DNA from: Bacillota bacterium
Lineage (GTDB): Bacteria > Bacillota > Sulfobacillia > RBS10-35 > JAJYVN01
Direction of reading: 5' to 3'
Assembly (NCBI GenBank): GCA_021791815.1
Contig: JAJYVV010000019.1
Span: forward strand, 1 to 39,324
Length of the DNA: 39,324 bases
In this document: piece after piece, positions 1 through 8,038 of the stretch
How positions within the stretch are numbered: the stretch's first letter is position 1
Layout: each line of letters begins with the position of its first letter
Program-made: the position numbers and the translations under genes
Notes under the pieces: model-generated
The model's input: only the letters and a program-made list of their open reading frames with translations
Told to the model about the DNA's origin: nothing
The model's database searches: none

Positions 1-2439
1 CGCCGCCACGGCGAGGGCGACCCCGTCCTCGGCCCGCAGCCCCGCGAGCCGGCCCCGGGCCCGGGCCAGCACCGGCTCGGGGACCCCGGCCAGGGCCGCG
101 ACGGCGAGGCCGTAGCTCCGGTCGGTCGCGCCCGGCACCACGCGATGGAGGAACACGACGCCGTCACCCTGCTCGCGGACGGCCGCGTGGGCGTTGGCCG
201 CGCCCGGCAGGCGCTCCACCGCCGCCGTCAGCTCGTGGTAGTGCGTCGAAAACATGGTGCGCGCCCCGAGGCGGCGGGCGATGTCCTCGGCCACGGCCCA
301 CGCGATGGCCAGCCCGTCGAGCGTCCCCGTGCCCCGACCCACCTCGTCGAGGAGCAGCAGGCTGCGGGACGTGGCCTGCCGCAGGCAGCGCGCGACCTCC
401 GTCATCTCCACCATGAAGGTGGAGCGGCCGCCCGCCAGGTCGTCGCTGGCGCCGACCCGGGTGAAGATGCGGTCGACCAGCCCGACGCGGGCCTCCTCCG
501 CGGGCACGAAGCTGCCCACGTGCGCGAGGAGCGCGATGAGCGCGACCTGGCGCATGTAGGTGGACTTGCCGGCCATGTTCGGGCCGGTGATCAGCAGGAA
601 GCGGTCGCCGCGGCGCGAGAGCCGGATGTCGTTGGGCACGAAGCGGCCCGGACCGAGCTGCTGCTCCAGCACCGGGTGCCGTCCGCCGCGGATCGTCAGG
701 TCCCCGGACCGGTCCACGCGCGGCCGGACCCACCCCCCGTGAACGGCGACCGCCGCCAGCGCCGCCAGGACGTCGAGGCAGGCGACCGCCGCGGCCGTGG
801 CCTGCAGCGCGGGTCCGTGGGCGGCGACCTCGGCCCGCAGCTCGGCGAAGAGCGCCTGCTCCCGCCGCAGCGCCCGCGCGTCCGCTCCGAGGATGCGCTC
901 CTCCATCTCGCGGAGCTCCGGCGTGACGAAGCGCTCGGCCGATGCGGTGGTCTGGCGCCGCACGTAGTCGCCGGGCACCGAGCGCAACTGGGCCGCCGTG
1001 ACCTCGATGTAGTAGCCGAAGACCTTGTTGAATCCGACCTTGAGGGAGCGGATGCCGGTGCGCTCGCGCTCGCGCGCCTCCAGTCGGGCGACCCAGTCGC
1101 GCCCGCCGGCCCCGGCGGCGCGCAGGTCATCCAGCTCGGGGTCGTAGCCGGGGGCGAAGATGCCGCCGTCGCGGGCGTGGGCGGGGGCGTCGGGCGCCAG
1201 GGCGCGGTGGAGCAGGCCCGCGACCTCCCCGTGCGGGTCGACCGCGGCCACCTGGGCGCGGATGAGGGCGGAGGCGCAGCCCTCCAGAGCGCGCAGCGCC
1301 TCGGGCAGTGCCCGCAGGGAGACGCCGAGCGCCAGGAGTTCGCGAGGGGTGACCCGCTGCGCCGCGGCACGCGCGGCGAGCCGCTCCAGGTCGTGGACGC
1401 CGCGCAGCGCGTCGCGCAGCCCCTCCCGGAACAGCGGCCGCCGCGCCAGCTCCTCGACGGCCTCCTGGCGGCGCCCGACCGTCTCCGGGTCCTGCAGCGG
1501 GTGCAGCAGCCAGAAGCGCAGGAGGCGGCTGCCCATGGCCGTCATCGTGCGGTCCAGGACCGAGAGGACCGTGCCTTCGGCCCCCCCGTCCGCGAGGCGC
1601 GCCACCAGTTCCAGGTTGCGCTGCGCGGCGGGGTCGAGGGCGAGGAACGCCGAGGGGCGGTATGTCTCCGGCGGACGCATGCCGGCCAGGTCGCCCCGCA
1701 GCGTGTGGCGCAGGTACGCGAGCAGCCCGCCCAGCGCGGCGTCCGCGGGCGCGCCGGGGAAGGCGCGCGCGGGCGCCTCCGGGTCGAAGTCGGTCGCCGC
1801 GCGCAGGGTCAGGAAGGCGCCCGAGGCCTCCACGTAGCGCGTGACCCAGGCCGGGACGCCGCCGTCCGGAGCCACGATCTCGCGGGGGCCCAGGCGGTGC
1901 AGCTCGTGTTCCGCGGCCTCGGCGACGGCGGCGTCGTCGAAGGACGGGGGGCCGGGGCGGCCCCCGCCGGGGTCCGGCCCGAACTCCGCGACACGCACGG
2001 CGCCCGTGGACACGTCGGCGACGGCGAGGCAGCCGGCCGCGGCGGCCACCAGGACCCGCTCCGTCCCCGGCTCCAGGAGCTCCGGGTCGGCGACCGTGCC
2101 CGGCGTGAGCAGCCGGGTGATCTCCCGGCGGACCAAGCCGCGGGCCTGCGACGGCTCCTCCATCTGGTCCGCCACGGCGCAGCTCAGACCGCGGGCGAGC
2201 ATGCGCGCCAGATACGTGGGCAGGGCGTGGTGCGGCACGCCGCACATGGGGGCGCGGACGCCGGGGCTGGTCTCCCGGGAGGTGAGCACCACCTCGAGGA
2301 TCGGCGCCGCGCGCTCTGCGTCCTCGCCGAACAGTTCGTAGAAGTCGCCCAGGCGGAAGAACAGGAAGGCGCCGCCGGCCTCCGCCTTCAGCCGCGCATA
2401 CTGCTCCTGCATGGGGGTATGGCTTGCAGAGGGCGTCAT
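1..2439 (-). CDS. mutS: DNA mismatch repair protein MutS (3' end outside window)
   Basis: The reading frame is open from 2439 to the window edge and gives 813 residues; the C-terminal tail is cut off. Residues 31-35 read GDFYE, which holds the Phe-x-Glu mismatch-reading motif (F33, E35). The Walker A loop GPNMAGKST lies near residue 617, followed by the Walker B stretch LLLLDEVGRGT and the STHYHEL switch motif, all expected for a MutS ATPase. The protein recognises mismatches and recruits MutL; mutL would be expected beyond position 1. The start is ambiguous: ATG at 2439, GTG at 2448 or ATG at 2412 are all in frame and none has a strong Shine-Dalgarno sequence. The gene begins only about 35 bases after the end of a broken integrase gene in the same orientation, so its promoter may lie inside that remnant. 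Confidence 0.97.
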   Translation of the reverse strand, partial: MTPSASHTPMQEQYARLKAEAGGAFLFFRLGDFYELFGEDAERAAPILEVVLTSRETSPGVRAPMCGVPHHALPTYLARMLARGLSCAVADQMEEPSQARGLVRREITRLLTPGTVADPELLEPGTERVLVAAAAGCLAVADVSTGAVRVAEFGPDPGGGRPGPPSFDDAAVAEAAEHELHRLGPREIVAPDGGVPAWVTRYVEASGAFLTLRAATDFDPEAPARAFPGAPADAALGGLLAYLRHTLRGDLAGMRPPETYRPSAFLALDPAAQRNLELVARLADGGAEGTVLSVLDRTMTAMGSRLLRFWLLHPLQDPETVGRRQEAVEELARRPLFREGLRDALRGVHDLERLAARAAAQRVTPRELLALGVSLRALPEALRALEGCASALIRAQVAAVDPHGEVAGLLHRALAPDAPAHARDGGIFAPGYDPELDDLRAAGAGGRDWVARLEARERERTGIRSLKVGFNKVFGYYIEVTAAQLRSVPGDYVRRQTTASAERFVTPELREMEERILGADARALRREQALFAELRAEVAAHGPALQATAAAVACLDVLAALAAVAVHGGWVRPRVDRSGDLTIRGGRHPVLEQQLGPGRFVPNDIRLSRRGDRFLLITGPNMAGKSTYMRQVALIALLAHVGSFVPAEEARVGLVDRIFTRVGASDDLAGGRSTFMVEMTEVARCLRQATSRSLLLLDEVGRGTGTLDGLAIAWAVAEDIARRLGARTMFSTHYHELTAAVERLPGAANAHAAVREQGDGVVFLHRVVPGATDRSYGLAVAALAGVPEPVLARARGRLAGLRAEDGVALAVAA

Positions 2440-2475
2440 TTCACGCACTTTCTGAGGCCTTCTCTCCCGCCATGG

Positions 2476-3589
2476 TCACCGATGGTCACCACCGCCCAGG
2501 ACGTCGCCGACGACCCGCGCGATCCCCGCCCGCTGGTCCGGGAGCACGTGCGGATGCCGGCGTAACAGGTTCGCGGCGTTGGCGTGACCAGGCCGGTCCG
2601 CGACTGCCTGGATGGTGCGACCCTGCCGCAGCAGCAGCGTCGCGGGCGTATGGCGCGGGTCGTGGAACCGAATCCTGACCAACCCCGACTGTCGTATCTC
2701 CGTGTTGAAGCTCTCCCGCACATCCTGCGGTCGCGCGAAGCCCCCCGTCCGTGTCGCGAAGACCAGGCCCCGATCGCCCCATCGTTGACCGGCCCGCAGC
2801 CGATCGGCCGCCTGCCGCCTCCGATAGCCACGCGGCGCCTCCATCGTCTGGGCATCCGGGCCGATCCGCCGCGCACTCGAGCCTGTCTTGGGTTCCACGA
2901 TATCCGGGCTGCCCCCCACGGGCCAGGACAGGCTATAGCGGACGTGCAGGTCGGCCGCCTCCCCGTCCACGTTGTCCCACCGGACTCCCAGGACTTCACC
3001 CAGCGGCATTCCGGTGGCAAGCGCCACCCGAAACAGCGCGCCTTACCTCGTGCTCCTGGCTGTCGAACGCACAAACCGCCGCGCCTGCTCCTCCTTCCAA
3101 CAACCCATCTCCCCATCCGGACCGCGCGGCATCACCACACCCAGAGGGGGATCTCGGCTCAGATAACCCCACTCCAACGCCCGGCGCACCGCCGTCCACA
3201 TGCGAGCCAGCGTAGATCGGAGCATCTCCTCGGCGTGATGCCCGGCCAAGCCGTGGATGGCCCGCTGCACCTCCAGGGCGGTCAGCCGCTGCAACTTGAC
3301 GCCACCGAGTCCCTCGTTGATCCGCTCCACCGCACGGCATTAGTACAGGATCGTGTTGGGCCTGAGGGTCGGCAGAACGGCATCCAACCAGGGGTCCAGG
3401 AACTGCTCGACCGTGATCCGGGCAGCGTGTTCGGCGCTGCCACGCGCCCCGAGGGCCATCCGGGCAAGCCAGTCCCCGGCGGTGAGACGGGTCTCGAACG
3501 TCTACGTGCGCTGCTGCGCCCCCTTTGCCTCGCTGCAGATCGATGACAGCGCGCCAAGCCTTGCCGCGCCGGACGACTGATCCCCGCAT
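2476..3589 (-). pseudogene. Decayed tyrosine recombinase (phage-type integrase)
   Basis: Read from 3589 downward, the sequence starts with an Arm-type DNA-binding segment ([19 protein letters not shown]) behind a GGGGG ribosome site. It then needs a frame change near 3520 and continues in one frame to 2476, interrupted by stops at 3502-3504 (TAG), 3340-3342 (TAA) and 3043-3045 (TAA). That frame encodes a core-binding domain (LQRLTALEVQRAI) and a catalytic domain (GALFRVALATGM, FHDPRHTPATLLLRQG, HVLPDQ). HxxR and the PGHAN histidine remain. The first catalytic Arg is Pro (GMPLGE where GMRLGE is usual) and the Tyr position reads His (RHPHVLP where TYSHVLP is usual). The gene is therefore a dead integrase, the only mobile-element trace in the window. 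The homology is clear; which element it served is unknown. Confidence 0.88.
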
Positions 3590-4049
3590 CCCGCGCCCCC
3601 TTTCCGGCCGGACGGGGGCTTGTCCCTGTTCGCCCAAGGTACACCCTCAACCTTCGCCCGACGGTCTTGCGCCAGCGCCCGAGGGCGTCCGGGTGATCTC
3701 GCCGGATGCGGCGGTGCCGACTTTGACGGACGGAATCTCCCGGCGGCGGACCAACTGCGGTCGACAGCGGGTAACTGCTCAGGCCCCCCTGGGGACGGCG
3801 CGCAGCCGCGGGAGCGGCGGGTGCTCCTGCGGCCTCCTGGCTCCCCCTGCCGGGCGCATCTCCTCGGCGGCCCCGCGCGCGGCCTGCCGCACCGTCCGAT
3901 CCTGCAGCCAGGCCTCGTCCTCGTCGCCCCAGCCGACCCGCCCGAACACGAAGGCCGGCCGGTTCTGGCCAGCGCCGGCCGCGGGGGCCCCGGGCCGGGT
4001 CGGCAGCTGGTCCGCGGCCACCAGCCGACCCGGCCGCGGCCCCCGCGTG
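3590..4049. other. Gene-free stretch between integrase remnant and nrdA promoter
   Basis: About 460 bases without a convincing gene. A 92-codon minus-strand frame at 3779-4057 gives a Gly/Pro/Arg-rich product with no motif I recognise, and its first codons overlap the first NrdR-like site, so I treat it as chance. No repeat or RNA element was seen. The left edge holds the ribosome site of the integrase remnant. Confidence 0.5.
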
Positions 4050-4098
4050 CCCCACATCTTGTGGTTGATGCCCCCCGGCAGGCCCTATATCCTGTGGA
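4050..4098 (+). promoter_or_regulatory. Pair of NrdR-box-like sites upstream of nrdA
   Basis: Two related imperfect palindromes stand in tandem: CCACATCTTGTGG at 4052-4064 and CTATATCCTGTGG at 4085-4097. Their offset is 33 bases, about three helical turns, as expected for the paired boxes bound by the repressor NrdR ahead of ribonucleotide reductase genes. Known boxes resemble ACACWATATMTWGTGT. The second box overlaps the TATATC at 4086-4091, a possible -10 element, so binding would block transcription. nrdR itself is not in the window. Confidence 0.6.
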
Positions 4099-4157
4099 TG
4101 CGTCCCACCGCGCGCGGCGGGACGGCTGCGCAGGACCCGCCGAGGAGGATTGCGTGC

Positions 4158-6947
4158 ATGCCTGGGTCCCCGCAGGTCACCAAGCGCGACGGGCGGCTCG
4201 TCGACTTCGATCCCTCCCGCATCCGCCACGCGGTCGAGATGGCCTTCCGGGCGGAGGCGGCCCGCCCGTACCCCGACCCGCTGCCGGCCGAACTGGACGC
4301 CCAGGTGGGGGCGGTCGCGGACGCCGTGGTCCAGCCCGCCGCGGCGGCGTCCGCGGCCCTGCACGTCGAGCAGATCCAGGACGCCGTGGAGCGCGCCCTC
4401 ATGGCCGCGGGGCACTACGCCGTGGCCCGCCGCTACATCCTCTATCGCGAGGCGCGGGCGGCGCGGCGCGAGGGCGACCGCCTGCGGCTGCTCGGCGACG
4501 ACGGGCGCGAGGTGATGCTGGACCGCACGGTCCTCCGCCACGACCTGGCGGAGGTCTGCGCGGGGCTGGTCGACGCCGCCGAGGCGGAGGCGCTGTATCA
4601 GGACACCCTGCGCAACCTCTATCCCGGGATCGCCCTGCGGGACGTGGAGGAGGCCAAGGTCCTCGCGGCACGGGCCCGGATCGAGCGCGAGCCCGCATTC
4701 AGCTTCGTGGCCGCGCGCCTCCTGCTCGACCGCCTGTATTCGGAGGTCGCCGGGGTGCCCGTCCGCTTCCGCGACCTCCTCGGCACGTACGGGGAGCACT
4801 TCCAGGCCTCGCTGCGCCGCGCGGTGGAGGCCGGGCGCCTCGATCCCCGGCTGCTCGAGTTCGACCTGCCCCGCGTCTCCGCCGCCCTGCGGCCGGAGCG
4901 CGACCTGGCCTTCCGCCACCTGGGGCTGCAGACCCTCTACGACCGCTACCTCATCCACCAGAGCGGCCGGCGCCTGGAGCTGCCGCAGGGCTTCTGGATG
5001 CGCGTGGCCATGGGCCTGGCGCTGCAGGAGGACGACCGCGAGCGGCGGGCCGTCGAGTTCTACGAGGTCATGTCCTCCTTCCTGTACTGCCCGTCGACGC
5101 CGACCCTGTTCAACTCGGGCACGCGCTACCCACAGCTCTCCTCGTGCTTCCTCACCACGGTCCCGGACGACCTGGACGGCATCTTCCGGTCCATCCACGC
5201 CAACGCCATGCTCTCGAAGTGGAGCGGCGGCCTGGGCAACGATTGGACCCCGGTGCGGGCGCTGGGGGCCCACATCCGGGGCACCAACGGTCAGAGCCAG
5301 GGCGTCGTCCCGTTCCTGAAGGTGGCCAACGACGCGGCGATCGCGGTCAACCAGGGCGGGAAGCGCCAGGGGGCGGTCTGCGCGTACCTGGAGACCTGGC
5401 ACCTGGACGTCGAGGAGTTCCTGGAGCTGCGGCGCAACACCGGCGACGAGCGGCGCCGCACCCACGACATGAACACCGCCAACTGGGTCCCGGACCTCTT
5501 CATGCGCCGCGTCGCCGAGGACGGGCCGTGGACGCTCTTCAGCCCCGACGAGACCCCCGACCTCCACGACCTCTGCGGGCGGGCGTTCGAGGAGCGCTAT
5601 ACCGCCTATGAGCGGGCCGCGGACGCCGGCCAGATGCGGCTGTGGAAGCGGGTGCGCGCCGCCGACCTCTGGCGGAGGATGCTCTCGATGCTGTTCGAGA
5701 CGGGGCATCCCTGGATCACCTTCAAGGACCCCTCGAACATCCGCAGTCCCCAGGACCACGCCGGCGTCGTGCACAACTCCAACCTCTGCACGGAGATTTT
5801 GCTGAACACCCGCTCTGGCCCCGGGGACGGCGAGATCGCCGTCTGCAACCTGGGATCGGTCAACCTGGCCGCGCACGTCGGCGGGGACGGGCTGGACATG
5901 CTGCGGCTCGAGCAGACCGTCGCCGTCGCGATGCGGATGCTGGACAACGTGATCGACCTGAACCTCTATCCGGTGGGCGACGCGGAGCGCGCCAACCGGC
6001 GCAACCGCCCCGTCGGCCTGGGGCTGATGGGCTTCCAGGACGCGCTGTACCGGATGGGCATCTCGTACGCCTCCGAGCAGGCGGTCGCGTTCGCCGACCG
6101 CAGCATGGAGGCCGTCTCCTACTTCGCCATCCTGGGCTCGTCCCGGCTCGCGGCCGAGCGAGGCGCCTACCCGAGCTTCCGCGGCTCGAAGTGGGACCGG
6201 GGCCTCCTGCCGCTGGACACGCTGGATCTGCTGGCCCTGGCGCGCGTCGGCGCCGACCTGGACGTGGACCGGGGGTCTCACCTGGACTGGGCCCCCGTCC
6301 GGGCGGCCGTCGCGGCCCACGGCATGCGCAACTGCAACTGCATGGCCATCGCGCCGACGGCCACGATCAGCAACATCGTCGGCGTGTCGCAATCGATCGA
6401 GCCCACCTACCGCAACCTGTATGCGAAGAGCAACCTCTCCGGGGAGTTCACCTCCGTGAACGAGGCGCTGGTCGCGGACCTCCGGGCCCTGGGCGTGTGG
6501 GACCAGCGTATGATCGACGACCTCAAGTACTACGACGGCTCGGTGCAGCAGATCGACCGCGTGCCCGAGGTGCTGCGGTCCCGCTACGTGACGGCCTTCG
6601 AGATCGACCCCTCGTGGCTCATCGAGTGCGCCTCGCGCCGCCAGAAGTGGATCGACATGGGCCAGTCGCTGAACCTCTATGTCGCGGAGCCGAACGGCCG
6701 GCGGATCAGCGACATGTACTTCCTGGCCTGGCGGCGCGGCCTCAAGACCACCTACTACCTCCGCAGCCTGGGTGCGACCCAGGTGGAGAAGTCCACCCTC
6801 GACGTCAACGCCCGCGGCATCCAGCCGCGCTGGATGCGCGCCCGCAGCGCCTCGGCGGCCGTGCACGTCGAGCGGGGAGACGGACCCGCGGCGGCGGAGA
6901 CTCCGGCCTGCCGCGTGGAGGACCCGGAGTGCGAGGCGTGCCAGTAG
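4158..6947 (+). CDS. nrdA: Class I ribonucleoside-diphosphate reductase, large (alpha) subunit
   Basis: This 929-residue protein reduces ribonucleotides to deoxyribonucleotides together with the NrdB radical-generating subunit. An N-terminal ATP-cone (from about residue 5, [11 protein letters not shown]) provides allosteric activity control. Catalytic residues are visible: C330 (SSCFLTT) and C563 (AVCNLGS) form the redox pair, and C544 with E546 in NLCTEI are the thiyl-radical Cys and the catalytic Glu. Y866-Y867 in TTYYLRS are the radical-transfer tyrosines, and a C-terminal C925-E-A-C928 pair is the re-reducing swing arm. The ATG at 4158 has an AGGAGG site nine bases upstream; the open frame extends further up but without a ribosome site. 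nrdB follows 35 bases later, so the two form an operon, probably under NrdR control. Confidence 0.97.
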   Translation: MPGSPQVTKRDGRLVDFDPSRIRHAVEMAFRAEAARPYPDPLPAELDAQVGAVADAVVQPAAAASAALHVEQIQDAVERALMAAGHYAVARRYILYREARAARREGDRLRLLGDDGREVMLDRTVLRHDLAEVCAGLVDAAEAEALYQDTLRNLYPGIALRDVEEAKVLAARARIEREPAFSFVAARLLLDRLYSEVAGVPVRFRDLLGTYGEHFQASLRRAVEAGRLDPRLLEFDLPRVSAALRPERDLAFRHLGLQTLYDRYLIHQSGRRLELPQGFWMRVAMGLALQEDDRERRAVEFYEVMSSFLYCPSTPTLFNSGTRYPQLSSCFLTTVPDDLDGIFRSIHANAMLSKWSGGLGNDWTPVRALGAHIRGTNGQSQGVVPFLKVANDAAIAVNQGGKRQGAVCAYLETWHLDVEEFLELRRNTGDERRRTHDMNTANWVPDLFMRRVAEDGPWTLFSPDETPDLHDLCGRAFEERYTAYERAADAGQMRLWKRVRAADLWRRMLSMLFETGHPWITFKDPSNIRSPQDHAGVVHNSNLCTEILLNTRSGPGDGEIAVCNLGSVNLAAHVGGDGLDMLRLEQTVAVAMRMLDNVIDLNLYPVGDAERANRRNRPVGLGLMGFQDALYRMGISYASEQAVAFADRSMEAVSYFAILGSSRLAAERGAYPSFRGSKWDRGLLPLDTLDLLALARVGADLDVDRGSHLDWAPVRAAVAAHGMRNCNCMAIAPTATISNIVGVSQSIEPTYRNLYAKSNLSGEFTSVNEALVADLRALGVWDQRMIDDLKYYDGSVQQIDRVPEVLRSRYVTAFEIDPSWLIECASRRQKWIDMGQSLNLYVAEPNGRRISDMYFLAWRRGLKTTYYLRSLGATQVEKSTLDVNARGIQPRWMRARSASAAVHVERGDGPAAAETPACRVEDPECEACQ

Positions 6948-6982
6948 TCCCCAACCCGGACCCGGAGGGAGGCCGCGACCCC

Positions 6983-8005
6983 ATGCCGGCCCAGCGCGTG
7001 CGCGCGGGGGACAAGCGCCTGATCAACTGCGGCGCGGTGGACGTCAACCAGCTCATGCCCCTGAAGTACACGTGGGCGTGGGAGCACTACCAGAACGCCC
7101 TGTCCAACCACTGGGTGCCGAGCGAGGTCCCCATGGCCAGGGACATCGAGACCTGGCGCACGGGCCGCCTCAGCGACGCGGAGCGGCTGATGGTGATGCG
7201 CAACCTGGGCTTCTTCGCGACGGCGGAGAGTCTCGTGGCCAACAACGCCGTCCTGGCCATCTTCCGCTTCGTGACCAACGCCGAGTGCCGGCAGTACCTG
7301 CTGCGGCAGGCCTTCGAAGAGGCGGTGCACACGCACGCCTTCCACTACATCGTCCAGAGCCTCGGCCTGGACGAGGGTGAGGTCTTCAACATGTACCGCG
7401 AGGTCCCGGCCATCGGGGCCAAGGACGAGTTCGAGATGGAACTCACGGCCGACGTCCTGCGCCCGGACTTCGACACGGGCACGCCCGAGGGGGCCCAGCG
7501 CTTCCTCGACAACCTGATCGGCTACTATGTCATCATGGAGGGCATCTTCTTCTACTCGGGGTTCGCCATGGTGCTGTCCCTGCATTCGCGCAACCGCATG
7601 ACGGGCATCGGCGAGCAGTTCCAATACATCCTGCGCGACGAGACGATCCACCTCAACTTCGGCGTCGACCTGATCAACGGCATCCGGGAGGAGAACCCGG
7701 AGGTCTGGACGCCGGCGTTTCAGCGCCGTACGGCGGAGCGGATCGACCGCGCCGTCCTGCTCGAGGCCGCCTACGCCCGGGACGCCCTGCCCGGCGGCGT
7801 GCTGGGCCTCTCGCCCGAGGCCTTCGACGCCTATGTCCGCCACGTGGCGGACCGGCGCCTGGAGCGGATCGGCCTGCCCGCGGCCTACCGCGCGCCCAAC
7901 CCCTTCCCCTGGATGAGCGAGACGATCGACCTGCCCAAGGAGAAGAACTTCTTCGAGAGCCGCGTCACGGAATACCGCAGCAACGCGACGCTCCGCTGGG
8001 AATGA
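6983..8005 (+). CDS. nrdB: Class I ribonucleotide reductase small (beta) subunit, class Ic type
   Basis: This 340-residue protein houses the dinuclear metal centre that starts the radical chain for NrdA. The six metal ligands are all present: E82 (ATAES), E113 and H116 (FEEAVH), E186 (IMEG), E220 and H223 (RDETIH). The residue that carries the tyrosyl radical in ordinary R2 proteins (Tyr122 in E. coli) is Phe120, and the first ligand is Glu rather than Asp. Both changes are the known marks of class Ic R2, described from Chlamydia trachomatis, which uses a Mn(IV)/Fe(III) centre instead of a tyrosyl radical. Spacing between these residues matches the chlamydial protein with a constant offset of seven. 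The GGAGGGAGG site ahead of ATG 6983 supports the start. Metal content is inferred, not shown. Confidence 0.96.
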   Translation: MPAQRVRAGDKRLINCGAVDVNQLMPLKYTWAWEHYQNALSNHWVPSEVPMARDIETWRTGRLSDAERLMVMRNLGFFATAESLVANNAVLAIFRFVTNAECRQYLLRQAFEEAVHTHAFHYIVQSLGLDEGEVFNMYREVPAIGAKDEFEMELTADVLRPDFDTGTPEGAQRFLDNLIGYYVIMEGIFFYSGFAMVLSLHSRNRMTGIGEQFQYILRDETIHLNFGVDLINGIREENPEVWTPAFQRRTAERIDRAVLLEAAYARDALPGGVLGLSPEAFDAYVRHVADRRLERIGLPAAYRAPNPFPWMSETIDLPKEKNFFESRVTEYRSNATLRWE

Positions 8006-8008
8006 GGG

Positions 8009-8038
8009 GCGGAGGGCGGGGGGCGCCCGGCCCTCCGC
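8009..8038. terminator. Bidirectional hairpin between nrdB and metE
   Basis: A perfect nine-base inverted repeat, GCGGAGGGC at 8009-8017 and GCCCTCCGC at 8030-8038, encloses a 12-base loop that is itself partly palindromic (GGGCGCCC). It lies exactly between the stop codons of the convergent genes nrdB and metE. There is no T-run, so termination is inferred from position and stability. Confidence 0.5.

Noticed and set aside
2472-2490. Direct repeat of ATGGTCACC with 10-base period near the integrase stop, considered as an attachment-site trace
   Set aside because: Nine bases is too short, part of it is integrase coding sequence, and no matching copy was seen at another boundary.
145-2565. 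Open frame of 806 codons antisense to mutS
   Set aside because: The minus strand encodes a clear MutS; the plus-strand frame is compositional.
3779-4057. 92-codon minus-strand frame upstream of nrdA
   Set aside because: Low-complexity product, no ribosome site, and its first codons overlap the NrdR-like box.
3282-6866. Open frame of 1194 codons antisense to nrdA
   Set aside because: A shadow of the nrdA codon pattern; no motif and no ribosome site.
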